Shown: positions 8,055-14,571 of the stretch, in pieces
Position numbering within the stretch: the stretch's first letter is position 1
How the letters are laid out: each line of letters starts with the position of its first letter
Program-made: the position numbers and the translations under genes
The notes under the pieces: generated by a model
What the model saw: only the letters and a program-made list of their open reading frames with translations
The model's database searches: none
Told to the model about the DNA's origin: nothing
NCBI GenBank assembly: GCA_012026715.1
Contig: VEPB01000390.1
Location: forward strand, 1-22,865
Reading direction: 5' to 3'
Source: Methylococcaceae bacterium
GTDB taxonomy: Bacteria; Pseudomonadota; Gammaproteobacteria; Methylococcales; Methylococcaceae
Length of the DNA: 22,865 nt

Positions 8055-8412
8055 CCGGGCGCCCAAGGCCATCGGCACCTATTCCCAGGCGGTGCGCGCC
8101 GGCGACACCGTGTATCTGTCCGGCCAGATCCCCCTCGATCCCGCCACCATGAATCTGGTGGAAGGCGGCATGGAGGCTCAGATCCGCCGGGTGTTCGACA
8201 ACCTGTCCGCGGTGGCGGAGGCGGCCGGCGGCAGTCTCGATGACACCGTCAAACTCAACGTCTACCTGACCGACCTCGGCCACTTCGCCCTGGTCAACGA
8301 GATCATGGCCGGCTATTTCACCGAGCCCTATCCGGCCCGTGCCGCCGTGGGCGTGGCCGCGCTGCCACGCGGGGCCGCGGTGGAGATGGACGCGGTGCTG
8401 GTGCTGGGCTGA
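8029..8412 (+). CDS. ridA: RidA family 2-iminobutanoate/2-iminopropanoate deaminase
   Basis: RidA (YjgF/YER057c/UK114 family) hydrolyses reactive enamine/imine intermediates released by PLP enzymes such as threonine dehydratase, protecting other PLP enzymes. The 127-residue length is standard. Key positions match the active E. coli enzyme: Tyr18 in IGTYSQAVRAG, the YLSGQIPLDP segment, Arg104 in YPARAAVGVAALPRG (equivalent to the essential Arg105) and Glu119 in VEMDAVLV. This supports real deaminase activity rather than an inactive paralogue. The start ATG lies inside the end of spoT (26-base overlap, different frame), which implies translational coupling. spoT-ridA-recG is a recurrent order in Gammaproteobacteria. 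There are 18 bases to recG. Confidence 0.96.
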   Translation: MTRQTIQTDRAPKAIGTYSQAVRAGDTVYLSGQIPLDPATMNLVEGGMEAQIRRVFDNLSAVAEAAGGSLDDTVKLNVYLTDLGHFALVNEIMAGYFTEPYPARAAVGVAALPRGAAVEMDAVLVLG

Positions 8413-8430
8413 TCCTGGCACCGCCATGCA

Positions 8431-10506
8431 ATGAATTCCCCCGCAGGCCTGGACAGCCTGCCCCTGGCCGGTCTCAAGGGAATCGGCCGCAAGACCCTGG
8501 AACGACTGGACAAGCTCGGGCTGCGCACGGTTCAAGACCTGCTGTTCCATCTCCCCCTGCGCTATCAGGACCGCACTCGGCTCCAGCCCCTGGGGATGCT
8601 CCAACCCGGTGACTGGGCACTGGTGGAAGGGCGGGTCGAACTGACCGAATCCGGCGGCGGACGGCGTTCCTCTCTCGTGTGCCGCATCGCCGACGGCAGC
8701 GGCAGCCTGGTGTGGCGATTCTTCCACTACTCCGCAGCCCAGCGCGCCCGGCTCAACCCCGGCGCCCGCGTCCAGGGTTACGGTGAGGTGCGGCTGGGCT
8801 ATTACGGCCCGGAAATGACCCACCCGGACTACCATCACCTGGCCGAAGGCGAGGCGGGCAGCACCGCCAGCGCGCTGACGCCGGTCTATCCGCTGACCGA
8901 AGGGCTACACCAGAAAACCCTGCAAAAGCTGATGGATCAGGCCCTGGCGCTGGCCCGCACGCATGGCGTGAGCGATCCCCTGAATCACCTGGCGCCCTCC
9001 GAATCCCTGGACGTCCCTCACCTGATCGACGCCCTTCGACTGCTCCACGCGCCACCGGCCCAGGGTAAGCCCGCCGACCTGGAACGGGCGCGGCGCCGCA
9101 TCGCCTTCGAGGAACTGGTGGCCCACCAGCTGGGGGGCAGGCGGCTGCGCGCGCGGGTGCGGCACCAGGGGGCACCCTCGCTGCGGCTGGACGATGAAAC
9201 GGCCGAGGGTTTCCGGAGCATGCTGCCGTTCCGGCCCACCGAGGCTCAGCGCCGGGTGATGGCGGAAATCGCCGCCGACCTGGCAAACGACAAGCCCATG
9301 ATGCGGCTGGTGCAGGGCGACGTGGGCTCGGGCAAGACCGTGGTGGCGGCCTGGGCGGCACTGGCAGCCCTGGCCAGCGGCTACCAGGTGGCGCTGATGG
9401 CCCCCACCGCGCTGCTGGCGGAACAGCACCATCGTAACCTCAGCGGGTGGATCGGCGGCCTGGGCTACGGGGTGGCGCTGCTGGCCGGAAAATCCAAGGG
9501 CACGGCGCGGCAGGCCGTTCTGGACCAACTGGTGAACGGCTCCGCCGGGCTGGCCATCGGCACCCACGCGCTGTTCCAGCAGGAGGTGGCGTTTCGCCGC
9601 CTAGGGCTGGTGATCATCGACGAACAGCACCGGTTCGGCGTGCACCAGCGGCTGGCTCTGCGGGAGAAGGGAGCGGATGGTCTCACCCCGCACCAGCTCA
9701 TCATGACCGCCACCCCCATCCCCCGCACCTTGGCCATGCTGGGCTACGCCGACCTGGACCTGTCGGTGATCGATCAGTTGCCGCCGGGACGCACCCCGGT
9801 GAAGACCGTCGCGCTGTCCGCGGCGCGGCGGGCCGAGGTGATCGACCGCATCGTCCACCGGGTGCGGGCCGGCGGCCAGGTCTACTGGGTCTGCACCCTC
9901 ATCGAGGAATCCGAGCTGCTGCAGTGCGAAGCGGCGGAGAACACCCATCGCCAGCTGCAGGAAGCCCTGCCCGGTCTGCGGGTCGCCCTGCTCCACGGCC
10001 GCATGAAGCCGGACCAGAAGGAAGCCGTGATGGCCGCCTTCAAGGCCGGCGATGGCGATCTGCTGGTAGCCACCACCGTGATCGAGGTGGGGGTGGATGT
10101 ACCCAACGCCACCCTGATGGTGATCGAGAACGCCGAGCGGCTAGGACTGGCCCAACTCCACCAGCTGCGCGGCCGGGTCGGACGGGGTAGCGGCGAGAGC
10201 CATTGCGTGCTGCTGTACCAGCCACCGCTGTCGAACGGCGCGCGCCAACGATTGGGTGTGATGCGGGAATCCAACGACGGCTTCTACATCGCCGAGCGCG
10301 ACCTGCAATTGCGGGGCCCCGGAGAACTGCTCGGGGTACGCCAGGCCGGCAATTTTCAACTCCGCATCGCCGACCTGGGCCGGGATTCCGAATTGCTGGA
10401 ACAGGCCAAGGATCTCAGCGACCGGCTGCTGGAACAACATCCCGACGCCGTCGCCACCCTGCTGGAGCGCTGGCTGCCGGATGCCTCGCGGGTCGCGGCG
10501 GTCTGA
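8431..10506 (+). CDS. recG: ATP-dependent DNA helicase RecG
   Basis: RecG is a monomeric superfamily 2 helicase that regresses stalled replication forks and processes branched recombination intermediates. The 691-residue product matches the usual length of about 690. It begins with a helix-hairpin-helix-like segment (LAGLKGIGRKTLERL, LGLRTVQDLLFHLPLRY) and the OB-fold wedge domain (about 60-150). The helicase core follows: Walker A GDVGSGKT (296-303), motif Ia LMAPTALLAEQHH, DEQH box (397-400), TATPIPRTLA (motif III), HGRMKPDQKE (motif IV region), TTVIEVGVDVPNA (motif V) and LHQLRGRVGRG (motif VI). The C-terminal segment with SNDGFYIAERDLQLRGPGELLG is also characteristic. Nothing is missing. 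It is the last gene of the rpoZ-spoT-ridA-recG cluster; a 295-base gap follows. Confidence 0.98.
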   Translation: MNSPAGLDSLPLAGLKGIGRKTLERLDKLGLRTVQDLLFHLPLRYQDRTRLQPLGMLQPGDWALVEGRVELTESGGGRRSSLVCRIADGSGSLVWRFFHYSAAQRARLNPGARVQGYGEVRLGYYGPEMTHPDYHHLAEGEAGSTASALTPVYPLTEGLHQKTLQKLMDQALALARTHGVSDPLNHLAPSESLDVPHLIDALRLLHAPPAQGKPADLERARRRIAFEELVAHQLGGRRLRARVRHQGAPSLRLDDETAEGFRSMLPFRPTEAQRRVMAEIAADLANDKPMMRLVQGDVGSGKTVVAAWAALAALASGYQVALMAPTALLAEQHHRNLSGWIGGLGYGVALLAGKSKGTARQAVLDQLVNGSAGLAIGTHALFQQEVAFRRLGLVIIDEQHRFGVHQRLALREKGADGLTPHQLIMTATPIPRTLAMLGYADLDLSVIDQLPPGRTPVKTVALSAARRAEVIDRIVHRVRAGGQVYWVCTLIEESELLQCEAAENTHRQLQEALPGLRVALLHGRMKPDQKEAVMAAFKAGDGDLLVATTVIEVGVDVPNATLMVIENAERLGLAQLHQLRGRVGRGSGESHCVLLYQPPLSNGARQRLGVMRESNDGFYIAERDLQLRGPGELLGVRQAGNFQLRIADLGRDSELLEQAKDLSDRLLEQHPDAVATLLERWLPDASRVAAV

Positions 10507-10801
10507 TCCGGCTTACGGGGCAAGCACGGAATAAATCCATCCTGGATCTCTCAGCGCCCGTCACCGGAAAACGTGGCTCCCCGGTGCCTCACCAAATCAC
10601 CGGTTCCCTAGCTTTCGGAAGAATTCGGGCCATATTCCCCATCCCCATTCACCTTACATTCACCCGCGGCTGCGTACTCTGCACCCCGCGAGCGCCGACA
10701 CGGACACAGGGCGGCCCCACATCCCTGTGCGGCGGCTCGCGAATCCAAGCGGGGGCGGCATGCCCCCGCTCCTATTGAGCACACTGATATGGAGTACAGC
10801 A
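10507..10801. other. Intergenic region after recG
   Basis: 295 bases without a convincing gene. Close to recG there is only a weak hairpin (ATCCA-TCC-TGGAT near 10535-10550) and inverted CACCGG/CCGGTG words near 10562-10590, with no T-tract terminator. A possible but poor promoter is TTACAT (10654-10659) and TACTCT (10675-10680), separated by 15 bases. The strongest structure is the REP-like hairpin at 10748-10774, listed separately. It lies about 30 bases before the start of the next gene. Confidence 0.6.
10748..10774 (-). repeat. REP-like palindrome (copy 1)
   Basis: A perfect 9-bp stem, AGCGGGGGC (10748-10756) and GCCCCCGCT (10762-10770), encloses loop GGCAT. On the minus strand it is immediately preceded by TAGGAG (10769-10774 on the plus strand reads CTCCTA), giving the layout GGAG + GC-rich hairpin typical of bacterial REP elements (the Pseudomonas type reads TAGGAGCGGGCTTGCCCGC). 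It would also form a hairpin in the leader RNA of the small secreted protein gene, about 30 bases before its ATG. No T tract follows, so it is not a classical terminator. Confidence 0.5.
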
Positions 10802-11272
10802 ATGAATGTTCGTAAGCTTTCCGCCGTGGCAGTCACCGCATTGGGACTGGCATGGACCGGCGCCGCCGGTGCCGCTCAGACGCCGAATTACTACGAATGC
10901 GCGGGGAAGAACGCCAACCTGACCCTGATCGTGGGCAGCAAGGCAGAAGTCGGCATCCTGCCGCCGCAGACCACCCTCAATCTGGAATTGGGCAAGAAGA
11001 GCTATTCCTTTTCCGAGGGAGACATCGAGACCGAACGGACCCGCATCGGGGACTTGAAGGAAGTCACCCTGGAGCACATCCCGGACCTTCACATCAAGTT
11101 CGCCTCGGTGGTGATCCCCGAGGTTTCCCTAGGCGACGGCCCGGTCAGTTTCAAGAGCCAGCTGATCCTGACCACCCTGAATACCCCCTTCAGCCCCATC
11201 CCGTTCGAGGGCGTGGTCAATCCCTCCCGCTATATCGACCTGAATTGCACCGCCTCGCTGGTTTATTTCTGA
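10802..11272 (+). CDS. Small secreted protein of unknown function
   Basis: This 156-residue product starts at ATG 10802, supported by GGAG at 10791-10794 seven bases upstream. The N-terminus is a standard Sec signal peptide (MNVRKLSAVAVTALGLAWTG, cleavage probable after AAGA at residue 24). The mature part has only two cysteines, Cys33 (YYECAGK) and Cys149 (DLNCTAS), near the two ends, so one disulfide that closes the fold is likely. The rest alternates hydrophobic and polar residues with frequent Thr, Val and Ile, which suggests a beta-rich domain. There is no lipobox, membrane helix or catalytic motif, and I do not recognise a family. A periplasmic or exported role is the only functional statement the sequence supports. 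It stands alone between two hairpin-rich gaps, each holding a REP-like palindrome in the same orientation. Confidence 0.85.
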   Translation: MNVRKLSAVAVTALGLAWTGAAGAAQTPNYYECAGKNANLTLIVGSKAEVGILPPQTTLNLELGKKSYSFSEGDIETERTRIGDLKEVTLEHIPDLHIKFASVVIPEVSLGDGPVSFKSQLILTTLNTPFSPIPFEGVVNPSRYIDLNCTASLVYF

Positions 11273-11285
11273 CGGCAAAGGCTAT

Positions 11286-11321
11286 TTCAGCCCCGGCCGC
11301 GCCCTCCGGCCAGGGGCTGAA
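11286..11321 (+). terminator. Long GC hairpin after the small secreted protein gene
   Basis: TTCAGCCCCGGCCG (11286-11299) pairs with CGGCC (11307-11311) and GGGGCTGAA (11313-11321), leaving a single bulged A and a seven-base loop. The 14-bp stem begins 14 bases after the stop codon, the right place for a terminator, but no T tract follows. Its right arm is shared with the REP-like hairpin at 11312-11327, so the two structures exclude each other. Confidence 0.45.
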
Positions 11322-11329
11322 GCCCCTCC
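11312..11329 (-). repeat. REP-like palindrome (copy 2)
   Basis: AGGGGC-TGAA-GCCCCT is a 6-bp stem with a four-base loop. Read on the minus strand it becomes GGAG followed by a GGGCTTCAGCCCC hairpin, the same GGAG-plus-hairpin layout and orientation as copy 1 at 10748-10774. GGAG + GGGCTTCAGCCCC is a common form of dispersed REP elements in GC-rich gammaproteobacteria. The downstream DNA to 11400 is GC-rich with no gene. Confidence 0.45.
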
Positions 11330-11402
11330 GCGACGGGAGGGCCGCCCCCGCCCCGCTCGACCTTGCCCACCTCTCCGAAACCGCAGTTCCGTCGGGACAG
11401 CA

Positions 11403-11431
11403 TGGGAACATGCGGAGCGGTTGCGTATACT
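11403..11431 (+). promoter_or_regulatory. Possible sigma70 promoter for the YcxB-like gene
   Basis: TATACT (11426-11431) matches five of six -10 bases and lies 17 bases after TGGGAA (11403-11408), a weak -35 (three of six). It is 43 bases before the ATG. The -35 word is the loop of a small palindrome GCATG-GGAA-CATGC (11400-11413), embedded in a larger imperfect inverted repeat (CCGCA..TTCC / GGAA..TGCGG), which could be an operator. Confidence 0.35.
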
Positions 11432-11474
11432 TAGCGGCTTTTCTGGCCCCGTCCGATCAGCCCGCGAGTACCCC

Positions 11475-11996
11475 ATGAGCGAAATCCACTACGAAGTACG
11501 CGAGAAGGATCTGATCGCGTTCAACGAACACCAGATGCAGAACACCGAGTCGGTGCAGAAGGTGCTGCGCCGCCACCAGGCGATCCTGCCGGGCATCCTG
11601 GTGGTGCTGTCCCTGCTGCTGATGCTGCTGGCCCAGGACATCCTGGCTGGCGTGGTGGTAGGGGTGGTGGCGGCCCTGTGGGGCGGGCTGTCGCCCATCT
11701 ATCTGAAATGGAACTGGCGCAAGCAGCTGAAGCAGATGTACAGCGACGAGGAAAAGGCCTGCATCCTGGGCCATTACACCCTCAAGATCGAACCCAAGGA
11801 ACTGGTGGAAACCACCAGCCAAGGCGAGTCCCGCATGCCCTGGAAGGACATCCTGCGGATCGAGGCGGACAAGCACTATGCCTTCATCTTTATCAGCCTG
11901 GACACCGCCCTGATCATCCCCCGCGCCACCGTCAGCAAGGGTGCCCTGCACGAGTTTGTCAAACAGGTGGACCGTCACATCACCGAAGCCGAATAG
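11475..11996 (+). CDS. YcxB-like membrane protein
   Basis: A 173-residue protein starting at ATG 11475 with only a weak GAG upstream. Residues about 37-77 form two adjacent transmembrane helices (ILPGILVVLSLLLMLLAQ and ILAGVVVGVVAALWGGLSPIYL), followed by a cytoplasmic domain. That domain (about 98-165) has the pattern YTLKIEPKELVETT...MPWKDILRIEADKHYAFIFIS...ALIIPRATVS, which fits the YcxB-like C-terminal domain: a Trp-Lys-Asp-Ile strand start and a final IIP turn. Function in that family is not established; a membrane-associated regulatory or sensing role is possible. The N-terminal 35 residues are polar and helical. It stands 26 bases before the ABC-F gene and may be co-transcribed with it. 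Confidence 0.8.
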   Translation: MSEIHYEVREKDLIAFNEHQMQNTESVQKVLRRHQAILPGILVVLSLLLMLLAQDILAGVVVGVVAALWGGLSPIYLKWNWRKQLKQMYSDEEKACILGHYTLKIEPKELVETTSQGESRMPWKDILRIEADKHYAFIFISLDTALIIPRATVSKGALHEFVKQVDRHITEAE

Positions 11997-12022
11997 CCCG
12001 ACCTCGCTCCGCCACCAGCGCC

Positions 12023-13921
12023 ATGATCCGCTTCCAGTCACTGTCTCTGCGGCGCGGCACGCGGCTGCTGTTCGACGACGCCGAGCTCACGGTCAATCCC
12101 GGCGACAAGGTGGGTCTCACCGGCGCCAACGGTGCCGGCAAGTCCAGCCTGTTCGGGCTGTTCCTGGGCGAACTCCAGGCCGATGGCGGCGCCTTGAGCT
12201 GGCCGCCCAACTGGACTGTGGCCCACGTCGCCCAGGAAACCGACGCCTCGTCCCGTCCCGCCATCGACTACGTGCTGGACGGCGATCGCGAACTGCGCAA
12301 CATCGAGGCCCGGCTGGCCCTGGCGGAGCGGGACCACGACGGCGTCGCGGCGGCCCGGCTGCACGACCGGCTCGACCAGATCGGCGGCTACCAGGCCCGC
12401 GCCCGCGCCGCCAAACTGATGAGCGGCCTGGGCTTCGAATCCGGGGCCGAGACCCGCCCGGTGACGGAGTTCTCCGGCGGCTGGCGGATGCGGCTCAACC
12501 TGGCGCAAGCGCTGATGTGCCGCTCCGACCTGTTGCTGCTGGACGAACCCACCAATCATCTGGATTTGGACGCGGTCATCTGGCTGCAGGATTGGCTGGC
12601 CGGCTATCAAGGCACCCTGCTGCTGATCTCCCACGACCGCGATGTGCTGGATGCGGTGACCGACCACATCATCCACATCGAGAACCAGAAGCTGACCCTG
12701 TACACCGGCAACTACTCCGCCTTCGAGGTTCGCCGCGCCGAACTGCTGGCCCAGCGCCAGGCCGCCTACGACCGGCAGCAACGGGAAATCGCCCACATCC
12801 GCTCCTTCGTGGACCGGTTCCGCGCCAAGGCCACCAAGGCGCGCCAGGCCCAAAGCCGGCTCAAGGCGCTCGACCGGATGGAGCTGATCGCCCAGGCCCA
12901 TGCCGACTCCCCCTTCAACTTCGAGTTCCGCGAGCCGGCCAAGCTGCCCCAGCCCCTGCTGGTGCTGGACCGGGCCAGCGCCGGCTACGGCGAACGGCCG
13001 CTGCTGGGCGGAATCAGCCTGACGCTGGCGCCGGGCGACCGCATCGGCCTGCTGGGCGCCAACGGCGCCGGCAAGTCCACCCTCATGAAGACCCTGGCCG
13101 GTGCGCTCCCGCTGCTCGACGGCAGCAGGATCGAGGCGCAAGACCTGGCCCTGGGCTATTTCGCCCAGCACCAGCTGGAACAACTCGATCCGGAACAGTC
13201 GCCGCTGTGGCATCTTCAACAGCTAGACCGCAAGGCCAGCGACAAGGAGCTGCGCAGCTTTCTCGGCGGCTTCGGCTTCCAGGGCGACCGCGCCCTCGAT
13301 CCCGTCGCCCCCTTTTCCGGCGGCGAGAAAGCGCGGCTGGCGCTGGCCCTGCTGGTCTACCGACGGCCCAACCTGCTGCTGCTGGACGAGCCCACCAACC
13401 ACCTGGACCTGGAGATGCGTTTCGCCCTCAGCCGGGCGCTGCAGGATTATTCCGGCGCCCTGGTGGTGGTGTCCCACGACCGCCACGTGCTGCGCACGGT
13501 GGCCGACCGCTTCTGGTATGTTGCCGACGGCAACCTCAGCGAATTCGACGGCGACCTGGACGATTACCGGCAGCTTTTGGCCGAACGCCGCAATTCCGCA
13601 GGCGACTCTGGTGAACCGGCCAAACCGGCGGTGTCCCGCAAGGACCAGCGGCGAGCGGACGCCGGACGCCGCCAGCAGCTGCGCCCGCTGCAGCAAGCCT
13701 TGGCGGCTGCGGAGCGGGAGCTGGAACGGTTACATCAGCGCCAGTCGCAGATCGAGTCGGATTTGGCAGACCAAACCCTCTACGCCAACGAAGGCAAGGA
13801 ACGGCTGAAAACCCTGCTGCAGGAGAAGGCCGGGCTGGAAAAGGCGTTGGAAGCCGCCGAAATCCGCTGGCTGGAGGCCGGCGAAGCGCTCGAATCGGCT
13901 GAGAAACAGAATGCCGCCTGA
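12023..13921 (+). CDS. yheS: ABC-F family ATPase, YheS type
   Basis: ABC-F proteins are cytoplasmic twin-ATPase factors that bind the ribosomal E site and relieve stalled or mispositioned translation complexes; they are not transporters. This 632-residue protein has two complete ATPase domains. The first has Walker A GANGAGKS (34-41), signature FSGGW (150-154), Walker B LLLLDEPTNHLD (170-181) and SHDR (203-206). The second has Walker A GANGAGKS (345-352), signature FSGGE (431-435), Walker B LLLLDEPTNHLD (452-463) and SHDR (484-487). The interdomain tRNA-interaction helices (about 238-290) are rich in Arg, Gln and Lys. A C-terminal coiled coil (about 535-625) follows a Pro-containing linker, as in E. 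coli YheS (637 residues), the best match in length and layout; Uup is the main alternative. No membrane segment is present. Four bases separate it from the next gene. Confidence 0.92.
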   Translation: MIRFQSLSLRRGTRLLFDDAELTVNPGDKVGLTGANGAGKSSLFGLFLGELQADGGALSWPPNWTVAHVAQETDASSRPAIDYVLDGDRELRNIEARLALAERDHDGVAAARLHDRLDQIGGYQARARAAKLMSGLGFESGAETRPVTEFSGGWRMRLNLAQALMCRSDLLLLDEPTNHLDLDAVIWLQDWLAGYQGTLLLISHDRDVLDAVTDHIIHIENQKLTLYTGNYSAFEVRRAELLAQRQAAYDRQQREIAHIRSFVDRFRAKATKARQAQSRLKALDRMELIAQAHADSPFNFEFREPAKLPQPLLVLDRASAGYGERPLLGGISLTLAPGDRIGLLGANGAGKSTLMKTLAGALPLLDGSRIEAQDLALGYFAQHQLEQLDPEQSPLWHLQQLDRKASDKELRSFLGGFGFQGDRALDPVAPFSGGEKARLALALLVYRRPNLLLLDEPTNHLDLEMRFALSRALQDYSGALVVVSHDRHVLRTVADRFWYVADGNLSEFDGDLDDYRQLLAERRNSAGDSGEPAKPAVSRKDQRRADAGRRQQLRPLQQALAAAERELERLHQRQSQIESDLADQTLYANEGKERLKTLLQEKAGLEKALEAAEIRWLEAGEALESAEKQNAA

Positions 13922-13924
13922 CCC

Positions 13925-14419
13925 ATGACCGCCCTGATCCGGCTGTTCGCCGACATCTGCCTGTTCCGCAAGGGACCGCAGCATCTCCCCGCATCGAGTC
14001 TGTTGCTGGCGCTGGCCGGAAGCTTCTATCTGGTCACCGGCTGGATTCTTCTCGGGCTGGAATCGGGCTGGCTCAACGGCGCAATCCAGGTCGCTGTCGC
14101 CGGTGGCCTGTTGCTAGCGTTTGTGCGGACCACCCTGGCCAGTTGCGACAAGCGCCATCGGTTGCTGCAAACCCTGACGGCGCTGACCGGCACGGACGGC
14201 CTGCTGACCGGCGTCGCCATCGCCTGCTACGCCCTGACATCGGCACTGCCGGATCTTCGAAATATCGCCCTCACCCTCCTGACTCTTTGGGATTTGGCGG
14301 TCATCGCACACATCCTGCGGCATGCCCTTTCTCAAGGCCTGGCCATGGGGGTGGGGCTGGCCGCCATTTACTTCTTCGCGGTCAGATACCTGCTAACACT
14401 GATCATGGGCGGATCGTAA
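13925..14419 (+). CDS. Small polytopic membrane protein of unknown function
   Basis: A 164-residue hydrophobic protein whose ATG lies three bases after the stop of the ABC-F gene, so it is probably translated from the same mRNA. Hydrophobic segments at about residues 22-44, 51-71, 90-109, 113-134 and 137-160 indicate four or five inner-membrane helices. Short basic loops (CDKRHR at 74-79, ILRHAL at 130-135) help orient it. The N-terminal MTALIRLFADICLFRKGPQHLP resembles the openings of several uncharacterised proteobacterial membrane proteins, but I cannot assign a family. No charged or metal-binding motif within the helices suggests transport chemistry. Its role remains unknown; the only clue is operon position behind a ribosome-associated ATPase. 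Confidence 0.8.
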   Translation: MTALIRLFADICLFRKGPQHLPASSLLLALAGSFYLVTGWILLGLESGWLNGAIQVAVAGGLLLAFVRTTLASCDKRHRLLQTLTALTGTDGLLTGVAIACYALTSALPDLRNIALTLLTLWDLAVIAHILRHALSQGLAMGVGLAAIYFFAVRYLLTLIMGGS

Positions 14420-14460
14420 CCGCCGGCCCCAACTAAAACAGCAAGTCCTGATAAAACCGC

Positions 14461-14489
14461 TTGACGCTCCCCCGGGGTTCGGATAGACA
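14461..14489 (+). promoter_or_regulatory. Possible sigma70 promoter for the 556-residue protein
   Basis: TTGACG (14461-14466) matches five of six -35 bases; 17 bases later TAGACA (14484-14489) is a poor -10 (three of six). The spacer contains the palindrome CCCCGGGG. It lies 82 bases before the ATG at 14572. Confidence 0.3.
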
Positions 14490-14557
14490 TCTTACATCCC
14501 GGCGGTCAAAAAATCTGTTCACGTCGACCGGACTGCCGATGTCACATTGCCGAATCT

Positions 14558-14563
14558 GGAGGT
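14558..14563 (+). promoter_or_regulatory. Strong ribosome-binding site fixing the start at 14572
   Basis: GGAGGT lies eight bases before ATG 14572. In-frame start codons further upstream, including ATG 14539, have no comparable site, so the extra upstream residues of the longest reading frame are not part of the protein. Confidence 0.75.
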
Positions 14564-14571
14564 CAACCATC

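Noticed and set aside
11941..13614. A plus-strand 557-codon frame overlapping the ABC-F gene
   Set aside because: Arg/Pro/Ala-rich shadow in another frame; the ABC-F frame carries complete Walker and signature motifs.
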